Source: an uncultured Opitutaceae bacterium
GTDB taxonomy: Bacteria > Verrucomicrobiota > Verrucomicrobiia > Opitutales > Opitutaceae
Length of the DNA stretch: 64,000 nucleotides
Assembly: GCA_937902925.1 (NCBI GenBank)
Contig: CALFNN010000102.1
Span: forward strand, 1 to 64,000
Direction of reading: 5' to 3'
Shown here: positions 52,628-62,213 of the stretch, one piece after another
How the letters are laid out: each line of letters opens with the position of its first letter
Numbering within the stretch: the first letter of the stretch is position 1
Notes under the pieces: model-generated
The model's input: only the letters and a program-made list of their open reading frames with translations
Databases searched by the model: none
What the model was told of the DNA's origin: nothing
Position numbers and translations under genes: made by a program

Positions 52628-53647
52628 ATGAATGCATCCCCGGTTCCCGCCACGCCCGTTCCCGTCGAAGCCGACATCGAGCGGCTCCGCGAAATTCCGA
52701 CGCTCTATGCGCGGCTGCAAAGCGAGCTCGGCAAGCGCGTGGTCGGCCAGGAGGCGATCATCCGCGACTTGTTCATCGCGCTGCTCGCCCAGGGCCACTG
52801 CCTGATGGTCGGCGTGCCGGGGCTCGCGAAAACGCTGCTCGTCAAGTCGCTCGCCGAGGCCAGCGACCTCACGTTCCGGCGGATCCAGTTCACGCCCGAC
52901 CTGATGCCGAGCGACATCACGGGTTCGGAAATCCTCGAGGAATCCGAGGACCGGCGCCGGGCCTTCCGCTTCACGTCGGGGCCGGTCTTCACGCAGCTCC
53001 TGCTCGCGGACGAGATCAACCGCGCGCCGGCCAAAACCCAGTCGGCACTGCTCGAGGCGATGGAGGAGCGGCGCGTCACGACCGCCGGCACCACGCGCGA
53101 CCTGCCGCGCCCGTTCTTCGTCCTCGCGACACAAAATCCCATCGAGCAGGAGGGCACCTACCCGTTGCCCGAGGCCCAGCTCGACCGGTTCATCTTCTCG
53201 CTGCAGCTTGGTTATCCGAGCGCGGCGACCGAGACGCAGATCCTGCACGCGACCACGGGCGCCCCCGCGGCGCCGCTCGAAAAAATTTGCACAGCGCAAA
53301 CCCTGCTGGACCTGCAGCAGATGGTGCGACGGGTCCACGTGCCTGCGAGCGCCGCGGAGTTTGCCGTGAAGCTCGTGCAGTCGACGCGTCCCGACGGCGG
53401 CTCCGCGGCCGCCGTCGTCAAGCGCTGCGTGCAATGGGGCGCGGGACCGCGCGCGACGCAGTCGCTCGCGCTCGGCGCCAAGGTGGCCGCCGCGCTCGAC
53501 GGCCGTTTCAATTGCTCCGCCGCCGACATTGCCTCCGTGGCCAAGGTCGTCCTCCGGCACCGGCTCGTGCTCAACTATCGGGCCGAGGCCGACCAGATGA
53601 ACGCCGACCGGCTGATCGACGAATTGCTGCAAGGGATGAAACGCTGA
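52628..53647 (+). CDS. MoxR family AAA+ ATPase
   Basis: A 339-residue ATPase. Walker A is GVPGLAKTLLVKSL, Walker B LLLADEINRAPAKTQSALLE, sensor 1 FFVLATQNPIEQEGTYPLPE. The C-terminal helical lid ends RLIDELLQGMKR. MoxR proteins act as chaperones for assembly or activation of VWA-containing partners, which are encoded downstream here. First gene of the Bat-like operon. No promoter could be assigned in the preceding gap. Confidence 0.93.
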   Translation: MNASPVPATPVPVEADIERLREIPTLYARLQSELGKRVVGQEAIIRDLFIALLAQGHCLMVGVPGLAKTLLVKSLAEASDLTFRRIQFTPDLMPSDITGSEILEESEDRRRAFRFTSGPVFTQLLLADEINRAPAKTQSALLEAMEERRVTTAGTTRDLPRPFFVLATQNPIEQEGTYPLPEAQLDRFIFSLQLGYPSAATETQILHATTGAPAAPLEKICTAQTLLDLQQMVRRVHVPASAAEFAVKLVQSTRPDGGSAAAVVKRCVQWGAGPRATQSLALGAKVAAALDGRFNCSAADIASVAKVVLRHRLVLNYRAEADQMNADRLIDELLQGMKR

Positions 53648-53715
53648 TCCGGCATCATCCCCCGGTGCCGCCCGCCGTGACCCCGACCGTCCCCACTGCC
53701 CACGCTCCGCTGGAC

Positions 53716-54588
53716 ATGGCGGAACTGTCGGCGCTGACCTCGCTGCCGTTGCGGGCGCGCTGCCTCGCGGATGCGGTCGGGGCGGGCCGGCACCGCAGCC
53801 GCCGCCGCGGCGCGAGCGTCGAGTTCGCGGACTATCGCGACTATTATCCCGGCGACGACCTGCGGCGCGTCGACTGGCGGCTGCTGGCCCGCACCGACCG
53901 CGCGCACATCCGCGAGGCGCACGAGGAAACGCCGATGCGCGTCCTGCTGCTGCTCGATGTCTCGGCCTCGATGAACTACGCCAGCGGGCCGGGCCGGCTG
54001 ACGAAACTCGATTTCGCGCGGTGCCTGCTGGGCGCGCTCGCGCTGATCACGCGCCGCCAGCGGGACGCCTGCGGCATCGGGCTGCTCGCGGCGGAACTCG
54101 ACGGTTATCTCGCGCCGAGCACGTCGCCCGGGCGCCAGCGCTCGGTCTGGGCGGCGCTGGAAGCCCCGGCCCTTGCCGGCCAGACGCCGCTCGGCCGCAC
54201 GCTCTGGCAGGCGGCGGACGCGGCGCCGCGTTCGTGCCTGTTCGTGATCGCCAGCGATTTTTACGAGGAGACGGACGAGATCGCCGCGTTCGTCCGCCGG
54301 CTGCGTTTCGAGGGACATGACGCGATGGCGCTGCACGTTGCCGATCCGCAGGAGGAGGACTTCAACTTCACCGACGCCTCGCAGTTTCAGGACGCCGAAA
54401 CCGCCAGCGAACTCGCGCTCGATCCGCCGGTGATCGCGGCGGCGTATCGCGCGGCCTTCAACGCGCATCGGACGAAGCTGCACGAGATTTTCCTCGAAAG
54501 CGGCTTCGCGCATCTGTCGCTCCGCACCGACGCCCCGCCGCTCGCCGCGCTCGGCGCCTATCTCGCCCGTCGCGCGGGCAAAGCCTGA
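53716..54588 (+). CDS. DUF58 domain protein
   Basis: A 290-residue protein from ATG 53716; a GTG at 53665 would extend it by 17 residues. The DUF58 core is VEFADYRDYYPGDDLRRVDW, followed by a VWA-like fold with LLLLDVSASMNY (DxSxS) near residue 80. In MoxR operons this is the direct partner of the ATPase. It is probably cytoplasmic, since no membrane segment is visible. Confidence 0.88.
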   Translation: MAELSALTSLPLRARCLADAVGAGRHRSRRRGASVEFADYRDYYPGDDLRRVDWRLLARTDRAHIREAHEETPMRVLLLLDVSASMNYASGPGRLTKLDFARCLLGALALITRRQRDACGIGLLAAELDGYLAPSTSPGRQRSVWAALEAPALAGQTPLGRTLWQAADAAPRSCLFVIASDFYEETDEIAAFVRRLRFEGHDAMALHVADPQEEDFNFTDASQFQDAETASELALDPPVIAAAYRAAFNAHRTKLHEIFLESGFAHLSLRTDAPPLAALGAYLARRAGKA

Positions 54589-54603
54589 GCGGCGCGCCAA
54601 CCG

Positions 54604-56568
54604 ATGAACTGGCTTTTCCCCGGATTCCTCGCCGGCGCCCTCGCGGTGGGGTTGCCCTTCGCGCTCCATCTGCTCCGCCGCTGGCCGCGCCGCCCGGTCG
54701 TGTTTCCTTCGCTGCGGTTCCTCGCGCCGAGCAGCAGGAAAACCGAGAACTGGTGGCAGCGGATCCGCCGCTGGCTCGTGCTGGCGCTGCGCGGCGCGAT
54801 CTTCGCGATCCTCGCGGTGGCGTTTGCCCGACCGTTCCACGGCGGCGATCTCACGCGGCCCAATCGGGCGGTCGTGATCGTGATCGACAATTCGTTCAGC
54901 CTGCAAGCTGGCGGCCGCTGGACGGAACTCCGCAGTTGGGCGCGCGAAAAGGCCGGCACCTTCGAGGGCAGCGACAGGTTCGGCGTGATGCTGATGGCGC
55001 CGCAGCCGACCTGGCTCGTCGCCCCGACGACCGAGACCGGCCGCGCGTGGCAGGCGTTCGCGGCGGCCAAGCCGGGTTGGTTGACCGCCCGGGCCGAGCC
55101 GGCGCTGCGGATGGCGGGCGATGCGCTGGCCGCGATCGCCGCCGACCACCGCGAGATCATCGTGCTGAGTGACCAGCAACGGTTGAACTGGTCGGGCGCG
55201 GAGTTTTCGCAGCCGCTGCCGCCGGGGGTCGCGATCGAGTTCCCGGAAATACCGGCGCCAGTCGACCGGCAGGCGGCGGTGCTGGCGCCAACGTTGACGC
55301 CGACGGAGCAGGGCCTGCGGGCCTCGGTGCCGGTCCACAATTTCACCGATGCGCAAAAACGCGTGCTGCGCGTCTACCGCGACGGCGGGGTCACGCCGAT
55401 TCGCGAGGAGAATCTCGAGCTCGTCCGCCAGGAAATGCGGTCGTTCGACATCAACCTGCCGGGTCCGTCGGATCGCGCGGCCTATTTTCGATTCAGCCTC
55501 GATGACGACGAGCTGCCGGCCGACGACTCCGCCTACGCCATCTGGCAGCCGACCGAGGATGGGGCGTTGCTGCTCGATCGCGAGCCGGCGGGAACCGAGG
55601 CGGACTTCGTGGCCATCGCGCTGGACGCCGCGGCGAACTTGAAGCCGAAGCTGAAGATTTCGTCCCCGCCCGCGGGCGAATGGCCGGTGCGCGCCGTGGC
55701 GGTGCTGCGCAACGACGCGTCGTTCGCCGGCGCGACGGCGGCCCAGCTCGACGCGTTTCTCGCCGCGGGCGGATCCGCCCTCGTCTTTGCGCGGGGCGGC
55801 ACGGCGGAACAGGCGTGGCTGGCGGCGCACGGCGCCGTGCTTTCCCCGCTGCCGGAGCAAGGCGAATCGTGGCAGGTGCACGACTGGGCGCTCGATCATC
55901 CGCTGGTGGCGGCGTTGAGCCAGCGGCGGCTCGAGGTTCTGCTCGGCTGGGAGTTCAAGGGTGGGTGGTCACTGCCGGCGACGACGGTCGACCCCATCGC
56001 GCACTGGTCCGACGAGACCGCGGCGATCGGCGAGATTCGCGTCGGTGCCGGCCGGGTTTTGTTCTGCGGATTTTCTCCCGACCGTCACGCGGGCGACTGG
56101 CCGGTGATGCCTTCGTTCGTTCCGTTCCTGCACCAGTCCGCCGCCTATCTGATGCGCGCCCAACAATCCGCCATCGTCGTCGGGCAGGCGGGACAAACGC
56201 TCTCGCTGGCCGGGGGATCGGGTCAGTGGCGCGCGATCGAAGGTCCGGCCGCCGGCGGCCCGGCGGTGGATGTGGCGGGCTCCGTGGTGCCGATGGCGCC
56301 CGGTGTTTATGAACTGGTTCAAGGCCGGGATCGGAAACTTTTCGCGATCGGGGTGCCGCCGGAGGAAAGCGATCTCGCGCCGTGGGACGTGGGCGCGCCG
56401 TGGATGAAACTCGTCTCCACCAAACCCGCTCCCGAATCCAAGGTGCCCCGGGCGGAGGTCGCGGCCGTCGATGCCGAACAACGGGCGCCGCTCTGGTGGT
56501 GGGCGGTCGCGCTGGTGGCCGTCCTCCTGCTCGCGGAACTCGGCCTCGCCAACCGCACCGTCCGATGA
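54604..56568 (+). CDS. BatA-like membrane VWA protein
   Basis: A 654-residue protein. The BatA N-terminal region (LFPGFLAGALAVGLPFALHLLRR) and a second helix (WLVLALRGAIFAILAVAFARPF) anchor it. The VWA-like domain contains VIVIDNSFSLQ (DxSxS-type). A C-terminal helix (WWWAVALVAVLLLAELGL) closes it. A GATase-like segment (FLAAGGSALVFARGG) lies in between. It overlaps the next gene by ATGA, so translation is coupled. Confidence 0.85.
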   Translation: MNWLFPGFLAGALAVGLPFALHLLRRWPRRPVVFPSLRFLAPSSRKTENWWQRIRRWLVLALRGAIFAILAVAFARPFHGGDLTRPNRAVVIVIDNSFSLQAGGRWTELRSWAREKAGTFEGSDRFGVMLMAPQPTWLVAPTTETGRAWQAFAAAKPGWLTARAEPALRMAGDALAAIAADHREIIVLSDQQRLNWSGAEFSQPLPPGVAIEFPEIPAPVDRQAAVLAPTLTPTEQGLRASVPVHNFTDAQKRVLRVYRDGGVTPIREENLELVRQEMRSFDINLPGPSDRAAYFRFSLDDDELPADDSAYAIWQPTEDGALLLDREPAGTEADFVAIALDAAANLKPKLKISSPPAGEWPVRAVAVLRNDASFAGATAAQLDAFLAAGGSALVFARGGTAEQAWLAAHGAVLSPLPEQGESWQVHDWALDHPLVAALSQRRLEVLLGWEFKGGWSLPATTVDPIAHWSDETAAIGEIRVGAGRVLFCGFSPDRHAGDWPVMPSFVPFLHQSAAYLMRAQQSAIVVGQAGQTLSLAGGSGQWRAIEGPAAGGPAVDVAGSVVPMAPGVYELVQGRDRKLFAIGVPPEESDLAPWDVGAPWMKLVSTKPAPESKVPRAEVAAVDAEQRAPLWWWAVALVAVLLLAELGLANRTVR

Positions 56569-59500
56569 AGCCCGGCTCGACCACCGACATTTTTCTGCGG
56601 CGGCAGCGACGCCGGGCGCGCGGGACGTTGCTGGCGTGGTCCGTGGCCGTGGCGGTTTTTGCGCGGGCCTGGAGCGGGGCGGTCGAGCTCGGCTGGCTCA
56701 AGGCGAGCGGTTTTTGGGGACTGGTGCCGGCGGCAGTCGCGGGCTGGCTCCTGGTCCGCTGGGTGCGGCGCGTGTGGCGGTTGAACACGCTGGCCGTGGC
56801 GCGCGAGGTTGATGCGCGGTGGGAACTCGGGGCGCGGCTGGAATCGGCCGTGGAACTCTCGGGCGACGACTCCGCGGTCGCCGTGGCGCAGCGGACCGAC
56901 GCCGCGCAACAGCTCGCGACGAAAAAACCGGCGGGAACGATGGCGTGGGTCGCCGGGATCGCGGCCGCGCTGATCTGTGCCGGCGTGGTCGCCGTCGAAT
57001 ATCTCGAGCTGGATCGGCGCGCGCATCTGCCGCGCCCGGTGGCGCTGCCGGTCGTCGCGCAACCGAGGCCGAAAGCGCCGCCGGCCCCGCCGCCGCCGCC
57101 GCCCGAACCGCTGCGGGCCGCGCTTAGCTGGAAGTCTCCCGAACACCAGATCACGGCGAAGCCCGCCGCGGAAATTCCACTGGTCGCCCACGCGGACTCG
57201 AACAAGGGCTTTCGCTCGATGGTCCTCGCGGTCGCGGTCAATGGGACGCCCACCAATTCGACGCCGGTCGCCGCGGCGGCCCTGGGGACGCTGGGCCAGC
57301 CGGGGGAAGGCGACGTGAAGCTTTCCCTCTTTCTGGACGAAACGGGTGCGAAGCCCTGCGATATCGTCTCGTATTACCTGCAAGCCGCGGCGAACGTGCC
57401 GCCGGATTTTCCCGCAGTGGTGTCGCCATTGCAGTTTATCGAGGTGACGCCGGTGGACGCGCCGCCCGGCGGCGACGAGCGTTTCGGCGCCGACGCGCGG
57501 GAATTACTGCGGCGGATCAAGGAGCTAAAGCAAAGCGAAGTGGAGTTGATCGAAAAAAATTTCAACTTCGCCCATGCCGCGCCCGCGGGGCCGGTCATCG
57601 ATGTCACTCCGGAGCACGCCGCGGCCGCGACGGCGCAAGCGCAGCTCGCGCCACCGACCGATGAAGCCCGGGCGCTGGCGGGCCGGATCAAGGCGCCGGA
57701 CCTCGTGATCGCCGATCTCGCGCAGGCCGCGCCGGCGATGATCCAGGCTGGGGAGCGCATCGGCGCCCGCGATCACGCCGCGGCGGCACCGTTGCAGGCG
57801 CGGGCGCTGGCGGCGATCGCCGATGCCGAGCGGGTGTTTCGTCAGGCGCTGGAAACGCAGATGGCGACGGCGAAGCCGGACGCGGTGGCGGTTGCCGCGA
57901 CGGCCGCCTCGATTGGCGAACTTCCGCCCCGCGATCAGACGCCCGCGGGCCGGCTGGAGCAACTCGCGCGGCGGCAGGGCGAGAACAACCGGCGGCTGCA
58001 GCAACTGGCGTTTTCCGTCGGCCTGCCGGCGATCGCCGCCGAGCAGGCGGCCATCGCGCGTGCGCTGGAAAAACTCGCCGGCGAACGCGCGCTGGTGACG
58101 TCCGTGCAGAAAACCGTCGACAACGCGCTGAAGGCGACCGCCGAGGCCGCGCGCCAGCTTGGGCTCAACGACGCCCAGGCCGCACGCCTTCCCGCCGCCG
58201 AGGCGCAGGCGCTCCTGCAGCACGCCGTCGAGGCCCAGGAAAGCGAGGGTCGCAGGGCGGCGTCGGAATTGCTGGAGCAGGTCCGGCAGGAGTTGAACGA
58301 CGCCGAGCGTCTCTCCGCCCGCGCCGAACAGCAGGCGAGGCAGGAGCAAATCCAGCGGCAGGTGAACACCGAGGCGCAGCGCCAGCAGCGGCAGGGATCC
58401 ACGGAGGCGGCACGCAAGCTGGACGCATTGGCCCAGAAACTGAAAGCGGCGCCGGCGGGCTCACCATCCCCGCCACCCGAAAAAAAACCTGACCAGGGAG
58501 AAAAGCCGACACCAGCGAAGGACCCGCCAGCGCCCGCGAACGGCCAGGTGGCCAAGGGCCAGCCGGGCGGCGGCAAAGAGTCCGCCGTTTATGTCGCGGA
58601 GTTGCGCCCGCTGGCGAGCGCGGCGTCCAAGGGATCGGGCCGCGCGACGATCACGCTCAAGGCCGACCAATCGATCGCGAAGCTCGACGTGACGCTGACC
58701 GGGCTGGGTTCGAGGCAGACGCATGCCTTTCTCGCCGTCGGTGGCACAGGTGCGCAGGGCACCGCGGTGCTGCCGCTCGAGTCCGGCTCGATCGCCGGCA
58801 AATACTGGCGCTTCGAACCGGCCGGCGGTTTCTCGCGCGAAGCCCTCGTGGCTGCGCTCGAGTCCGGCAACCTTTACCTTCAGGTCGACACGACGGCTCT
58901 GCCGGAGGGCGAATTGGGCGGACAGTTCCTCGTTCCACCGAAGACCGAGGGAGGAAATCCAGATCAGCCGCCGCCGCCGCGTGAACCGCAACCGACGGAT
59001 TATGATGCCGACCTTTGGCCCCTGCCCGGTGCGAGCGTCACGACGGCGACCGGCAACGCGGGAATCCGGCTCAGCGAAAACAAGGCGTTGGCGACGATCA
59101 ATGTCCTCTTCAGTCACCTGAGCTCGGCCGAGACCGGCGCCTACCTGAAGGTCGGGGGCGCCGGTGACGACGGCGCGCCGGTGTTTACGGTCGGGCTCGG
59201 TCATTTTACCGGCAAATCGTGGCGGTTCGATCCGGTGGGAACTTACACGCGGGCAGATCTGGTGACAGCGCTCGAGTCGGGGAAACTCTATCTCGAAATC
59301 GACACCGCGAATTTTCCGAAGGGTGAACTCGGCGGACAATTCACCCGCAAGGCTGGTGATGGGGCGGGGTCGGGCAGCGGCGGCGGTGGCGGGCCGTCGA
59401 CCGGCGGCGGCAGCCGGGACCGGTCGCAAGCGGCCGGGGTGTCCATGCCGACGCTCGGCGCGGACGCCGGTGTCGCGAGCGCACTGGTGGCCGCGGCTGT

Positions 59501-59930
59501 CACGGCGGCGGAGAGCCAGGTGGCGCTCGCACCCGACAATTCCCTCGCGCAGACCATCCGGCAGCTCAAGGCCGCGACGAACAAACTGGCCGGGGGCACC
59601 GGCCGCGACTCGAGTCTGTCGCTGCTCGAGACCGCCGCGCAAAAGGCGCAACTGCTGGCCACCGACCCGCGGCTCGCCGGCGTCGCCCGCGAGATTGCGC
59701 AAGCGGCCGGCGGCCAGGTCGACGGCAAGGAACCGCTCGACGCGGCCGCGTTGCAGACGCTGGCGGATCACGCCGATGAATTGGTCAAGGCGCTGGAGGA
59801 AGCAGACCGGCCGGGAACCAAGCGCGACGAGTGGGTGCGGCGCTACGCCCCCGAGGAAATCGACCCGGACTACCGGAAGCCGGTGGAGGATTACTTCGAG
59901 CGTCTCTCGCGCGAGGGCGCCGCCCGATGA
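56565..59930 (+). CDS. large membrane-anchored coiled-coil protein with two CHRD domains
   Basis: A 1121-residue protein in the position of the DUF4175-like large protein of MoxR/Bat operons. Two N-terminal helices (LLAWSVAVAVFARAW; WVAGIAAALICAGVVAVEYL), a Pro-rich linker (PPAPPPPPPEP), beta-rich segments and long Ala/Gln/Glu coiled coils. About residues 678-788 and 815-932 are two CHRD domains (ITLKADQSIAKLDVTLTGL; YLQVDTTALPEGELGGQF and LYLEIDTANFPKGELGGQF). A Gly/Ser-rich linker and a helical end with RRYAPEEIDPDYRKPVEDYF follow. It overlaps both neighbours by ATGA. CHRD inserts in this setting are unusual. Confidence 0.78.
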   Translation: MKPGSTTDIFLRRQRRRARGTLLAWSVAVAVFARAWSGAVELGWLKASGFWGLVPAAVAGWLLVRWVRRVWRLNTLAVAREVDARWELGARLESAVELSGDDSAVAVAQRTDAAQQLATKKPAGTMAWVAGIAAALICAGVVAVEYLELDRRAHLPRPVALPVVAQPRPKAPPAPPPPPPEPLRAALSWKSPEHQITAKPAAEIPLVAHADSNKGFRSMVLAVAVNGTPTNSTPVAAAALGTLGQPGEGDVKLSLFLDETGAKPCDIVSYYLQAAANVPPDFPAVVSPLQFIEVTPVDAPPGGDERFGADARELLRRIKELKQSEVELIEKNFNFAHAAPAGPVIDVTPEHAAAATAQAQLAPPTDEARALAGRIKAPDLVIADLAQAAPAMIQAGERIGARDHAAAAPLQARALAAIADAERVFRQALETQMATAKPDAVAVAATAASIGELPPRDQTPAGRLEQLARRQGENNRRLQQLAFSVGLPAIAAEQAAIARALEKLAGERALVTSVQKTVDNALKATAEAARQLGLNDAQAARLPAAEAQALLQHAVEAQESEGRRAASELLEQVRQELNDAERLSARAEQQARQEQIQRQVNTEAQRQQRQGSTEAARKLDALAQKLKAAPAGSPSPPPEKKPDQGEKPTPAKDPPAPANGQVAKGQPGGGKESAVYVAELRPLASAASKGSGRATITLKADQSIAKLDVTLTGLGSRQTHAFLAVGGTGAQGTAVLPLESGSIAGKYWRFEPAGGFSREALVAALESGNLYLQVDTTALPEGELGGQFLVPPKTEGGNPDQPPPPREPQPTDYDADLWPLPGASVTTATGNAGIRLSENKALATINVLFSHLSSAETGAYLKVGGAGDDGAPVFTVGLGHFTGKSWRFDPVGTYTRADLVTALESGKLYLEIDTANFPKGELGGQFTRKAGDGAGSGSGGGGGPSTGGGSRDRSQAAGVSMPTLGADAGVASALVAAAVTAAESQVALAPDNSLAQTIRQLKAATNKLAGGTGRDSSLSLLETAAQKAQLLATDPRLAGVAREIAQAAGGQVDGKEPLDAAALQTLADHADELVKALEEADRPGTKRDEWVRRYAPEEIDPDYRKPVEDYFERLSREGAAR

Positions 59931-62206
59931 CGACGCTGCCCACGGAGGAAATTACCTGGCTGGGTGCCGGCTGGCTGGGGGACCGCCCTGTGGACGAGGC
60001 CTGGAGGATCCTCGCCGCCGGCGTCGGTGTCGGCCTCGTCGTCATCGTGGTGAGCTACTGCTTCACGCTGGTCCGGATCGCGCCGTGGCGGCGGGCCGTG
60101 CTCTGCCTGCTGCGCTTCGCCTTGTGGCTCGCGCTCCTGCTCATCCTCGCCGCGCCGACGCGCATCGAGCGCACTTACGATCATCCCACGCTGACCACGC
60201 GGCCGCTGGCCGTGCTCGTGGATCGCTCCGACAGCATGACCGCGCTGGACAACCGCCAGCAGCGGCGGCTCGACGAGGCGCTCGTGAAGTGGCGTCGCCT
60301 GGAACCCGCGGCCGCCAAGGCATTCAGCGCCGTGAAGTCGTTCACGTTTGCGCAGGGCATCGTGCCGGTCGCGAACCCGGCCGAGGCGGGCCTCGTGCCC
60401 ACGGGGCGCACCGATCTTTTCGCGTCGTTGCAGGACGTGCTGGCCAAGGCGCCACCGGAGGGGTGGGGCGGGGTCGTCGTCCTCACCGATGGGCTCGATA
60501 CCAGCGGCGTTGAGGTGGCGGAGGCGCGGCGGGTGACGGCGCGGGCGGCGCTCACGTCGGGCACGCCGTTGTTTTTCGTCGTCGGCCACAACCGTGCGAT
60601 CGAACCGGAATTCTTCCGCCTCCGGGAATTCAATGTGCCGCCGAAGACCGTGCCGCACTCGGTGGTGCGGTTGAACGCGATCTTCGAGAGCTACCAGACC
60701 GCGGCGTCGACGGTTCCGGTGCGGCTCGGCGTCAGTGGCCGCGAGCGACCCGCGGCGTCGGTGCGACTCGAGGCCGGCCGGCATCTCGCGACCTGGTCGG
60801 CGGAGGGGCGGGTCGAGGCGCCCGGGACGCTCGAGTTCGAGTTGCGCGCCGGCACCCAGGTGGCGCGGGCCGAGGTGAAGGTCGAGGAGCCGCCGTCGAA
60901 CCGGGTGCTCTACGACGAGGGGTCGCTCGACTGGGGCTACCGGTTTCTCGCGGACATCCTCCGGCGGAACGACACGTTCAAGGTCACGCCGGTCTTCGAT
61001 TTTCCCAACCCCGGCATCGCCCTGCCGCCGGGGGCGATCGCGCAGTTGCCGCTCCCGGCGATCCTGCACGACTTTGGCTACATCGTGCTCGAGAATATCG
61101 CCGTCGCGCAGATGCCGCCCGCGCAGCAGGTGGCGTTGACGGAATGGGTGAACGCCGGAGGCATCCTGCTTTTCCTGACACCCGACGATGCCGCGGCTGA
61201 CGGATTTGCCGGGAGCGAGCTGGAGAAAATTCTTCCGGTCGTCTTCGGGGCGCGCGGTCGGAGCGCCGCCGGCGAATCCCCCGCGCCGGCCCCGCGGCAG
61301 CCCATTCGCACCGGGACCGGCAGCCCGTCCACGCCGGTGCCGCCCGTCATCCCGGTCACGCCGGCTGCGTTGAGGTCGTTTGCGTGGGAGGACACGCCGC
61401 GGGTCCGGGAGATTTTTGCGCAGACGCCGGAGGCCGGCATCGCCGACCAGACGCCGCGATTCCTGAACTACGCGCGCGTCGATCGCGCCAAGCCGGGCGC
61501 GGAAATCCTCGCGCGGCATCCGGCGGAGCGGGGCCCCGACGGCAAGGGCGCGATCCTCCTCGCCGTCCAGCGCTATGGCCGGGGGAAGAGCGTGGCCTTC
61601 ACCACCGACGCGCTGTGGCGGTGGCGACTGGGCCAGCCGAGCAAGAGCCGGGGCGCGGAGCTGTTCTGGGAGAATTTTTTCGCGTGGCTCGGACGCGACC
61701 GCAATACCGGTTTCTATTTCGATCATCCGACCGCCCGGGCACCGGTCGACCAGGATGTCACGCTGCACCTGACCGGCGCCGAGCAGAAAACGCTGCACGT
61801 GGAGGCGGGCCTTGGGGAGCAAAAGATCGCGGTGACCGAGCTGCCGGCCGACGAGGGGTCGCGCCTGTTTCGCTGGCGCCCGCCATCGCCCGGGCTGTGG
61901 CAGATCGAGGCGAGGAACGACGAGACCGGCGAGCGGGCGAGAGCCTGGCTGTCGGCGGATCAGACCCCGAAGGCGGGTGAGTTGCCGGCGGCGGCGCCGG
62001 ACGAGGCGCTGCTCCGTTCGCTCGCGGAGCAGACGAGCGGCGCGATCCTCGACGACGTGCCAACGTCGTGGCGGCGGAAACCGCCGCCGGCGCAGCTACT
62101 GAGCGAGCGCCGCCAGCCGTTGTGGCACGAGCCGTGGTTTTTTGCCGTCTTGCTCGGGGTCTATGGCCTTGAGATGCTCCTGCGGCGGAAATGGCAGCTC
62201 CTCTGA
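59927..62206 (+). CDS. membrane VWA protein with glutamine-amidotransferase-like domain
   Basis: A 759-residue protein. Two N-terminal helices (AAGVGVGLVVIVVSYCFTLV; LCLLRFALWLALLLILAAP), then a VWA domain with VLVDRSDSMTA (DxSxS) at about residues 94-104. A GATase-1-like fold follows (YIVLENIAVAQM, EWVNAGGILLFLTPDDAAA) without an evident catalytic Cys. A C-terminal helix (WFFAVLLGVYGLEMLLRR) ends it. Such proteins are recurrent in Planctomycetes/Verrucomicrobia Bat operons. Function unknown. Confidence 0.8.
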   Translation: MTTLPTEEITWLGAGWLGDRPVDEAWRILAAGVGVGLVVIVVSYCFTLVRIAPWRRAVLCLLRFALWLALLLILAAPTRIERTYDHPTLTTRPLAVLVDRSDSMTALDNRQQRRLDEALVKWRRLEPAAAKAFSAVKSFTFAQGIVPVANPAEAGLVPTGRTDLFASLQDVLAKAPPEGWGGVVVLTDGLDTSGVEVAEARRVTARAALTSGTPLFFVVGHNRAIEPEFFRLREFNVPPKTVPHSVVRLNAIFESYQTAASTVPVRLGVSGRERPAASVRLEAGRHLATWSAEGRVEAPGTLEFELRAGTQVARAEVKVEEPPSNRVLYDEGSLDWGYRFLADILRRNDTFKVTPVFDFPNPGIALPPGAIAQLPLPAILHDFGYIVLENIAVAQMPPAQQVALTEWVNAGGILLFLTPDDAAADGFAGSELEKILPVVFGARGRSAAGESPAPAPRQPIRTGTGSPSTPVPPVIPVTPAALRSFAWEDTPRVREIFAQTPEAGIADQTPRFLNYARVDRAKPGAEILARHPAERGPDGKGAILLAVQRYGRGKSVAFTTDALWRWRLGQPSKSRGAELFWENFFAWLGRDRNTGFYFDHPTARAPVDQDVTLHLTGAEQKTLHVEAGLGEQKIAVTELPADEGSRLFRWRPPSPGLWQIEARNDETGERARAWLSADQTPKAGELPAAAPDEALLRSLAEQTSGAILDDVPTSWRRKPPPAQLLSERRQPLWHEPWFFAVLLGVYGLEMLLRRKWQLL

Positions 62207-62213
62207 TTTCCCC

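Noticed and set aside
56565-59930. Pro-rich and Gly/Ser-rich stretches as signs of frameshift
   Set aside because: The reading frame stays open with ATGA overlaps at both ends, and recognisable domains continue on each side of the linkers.
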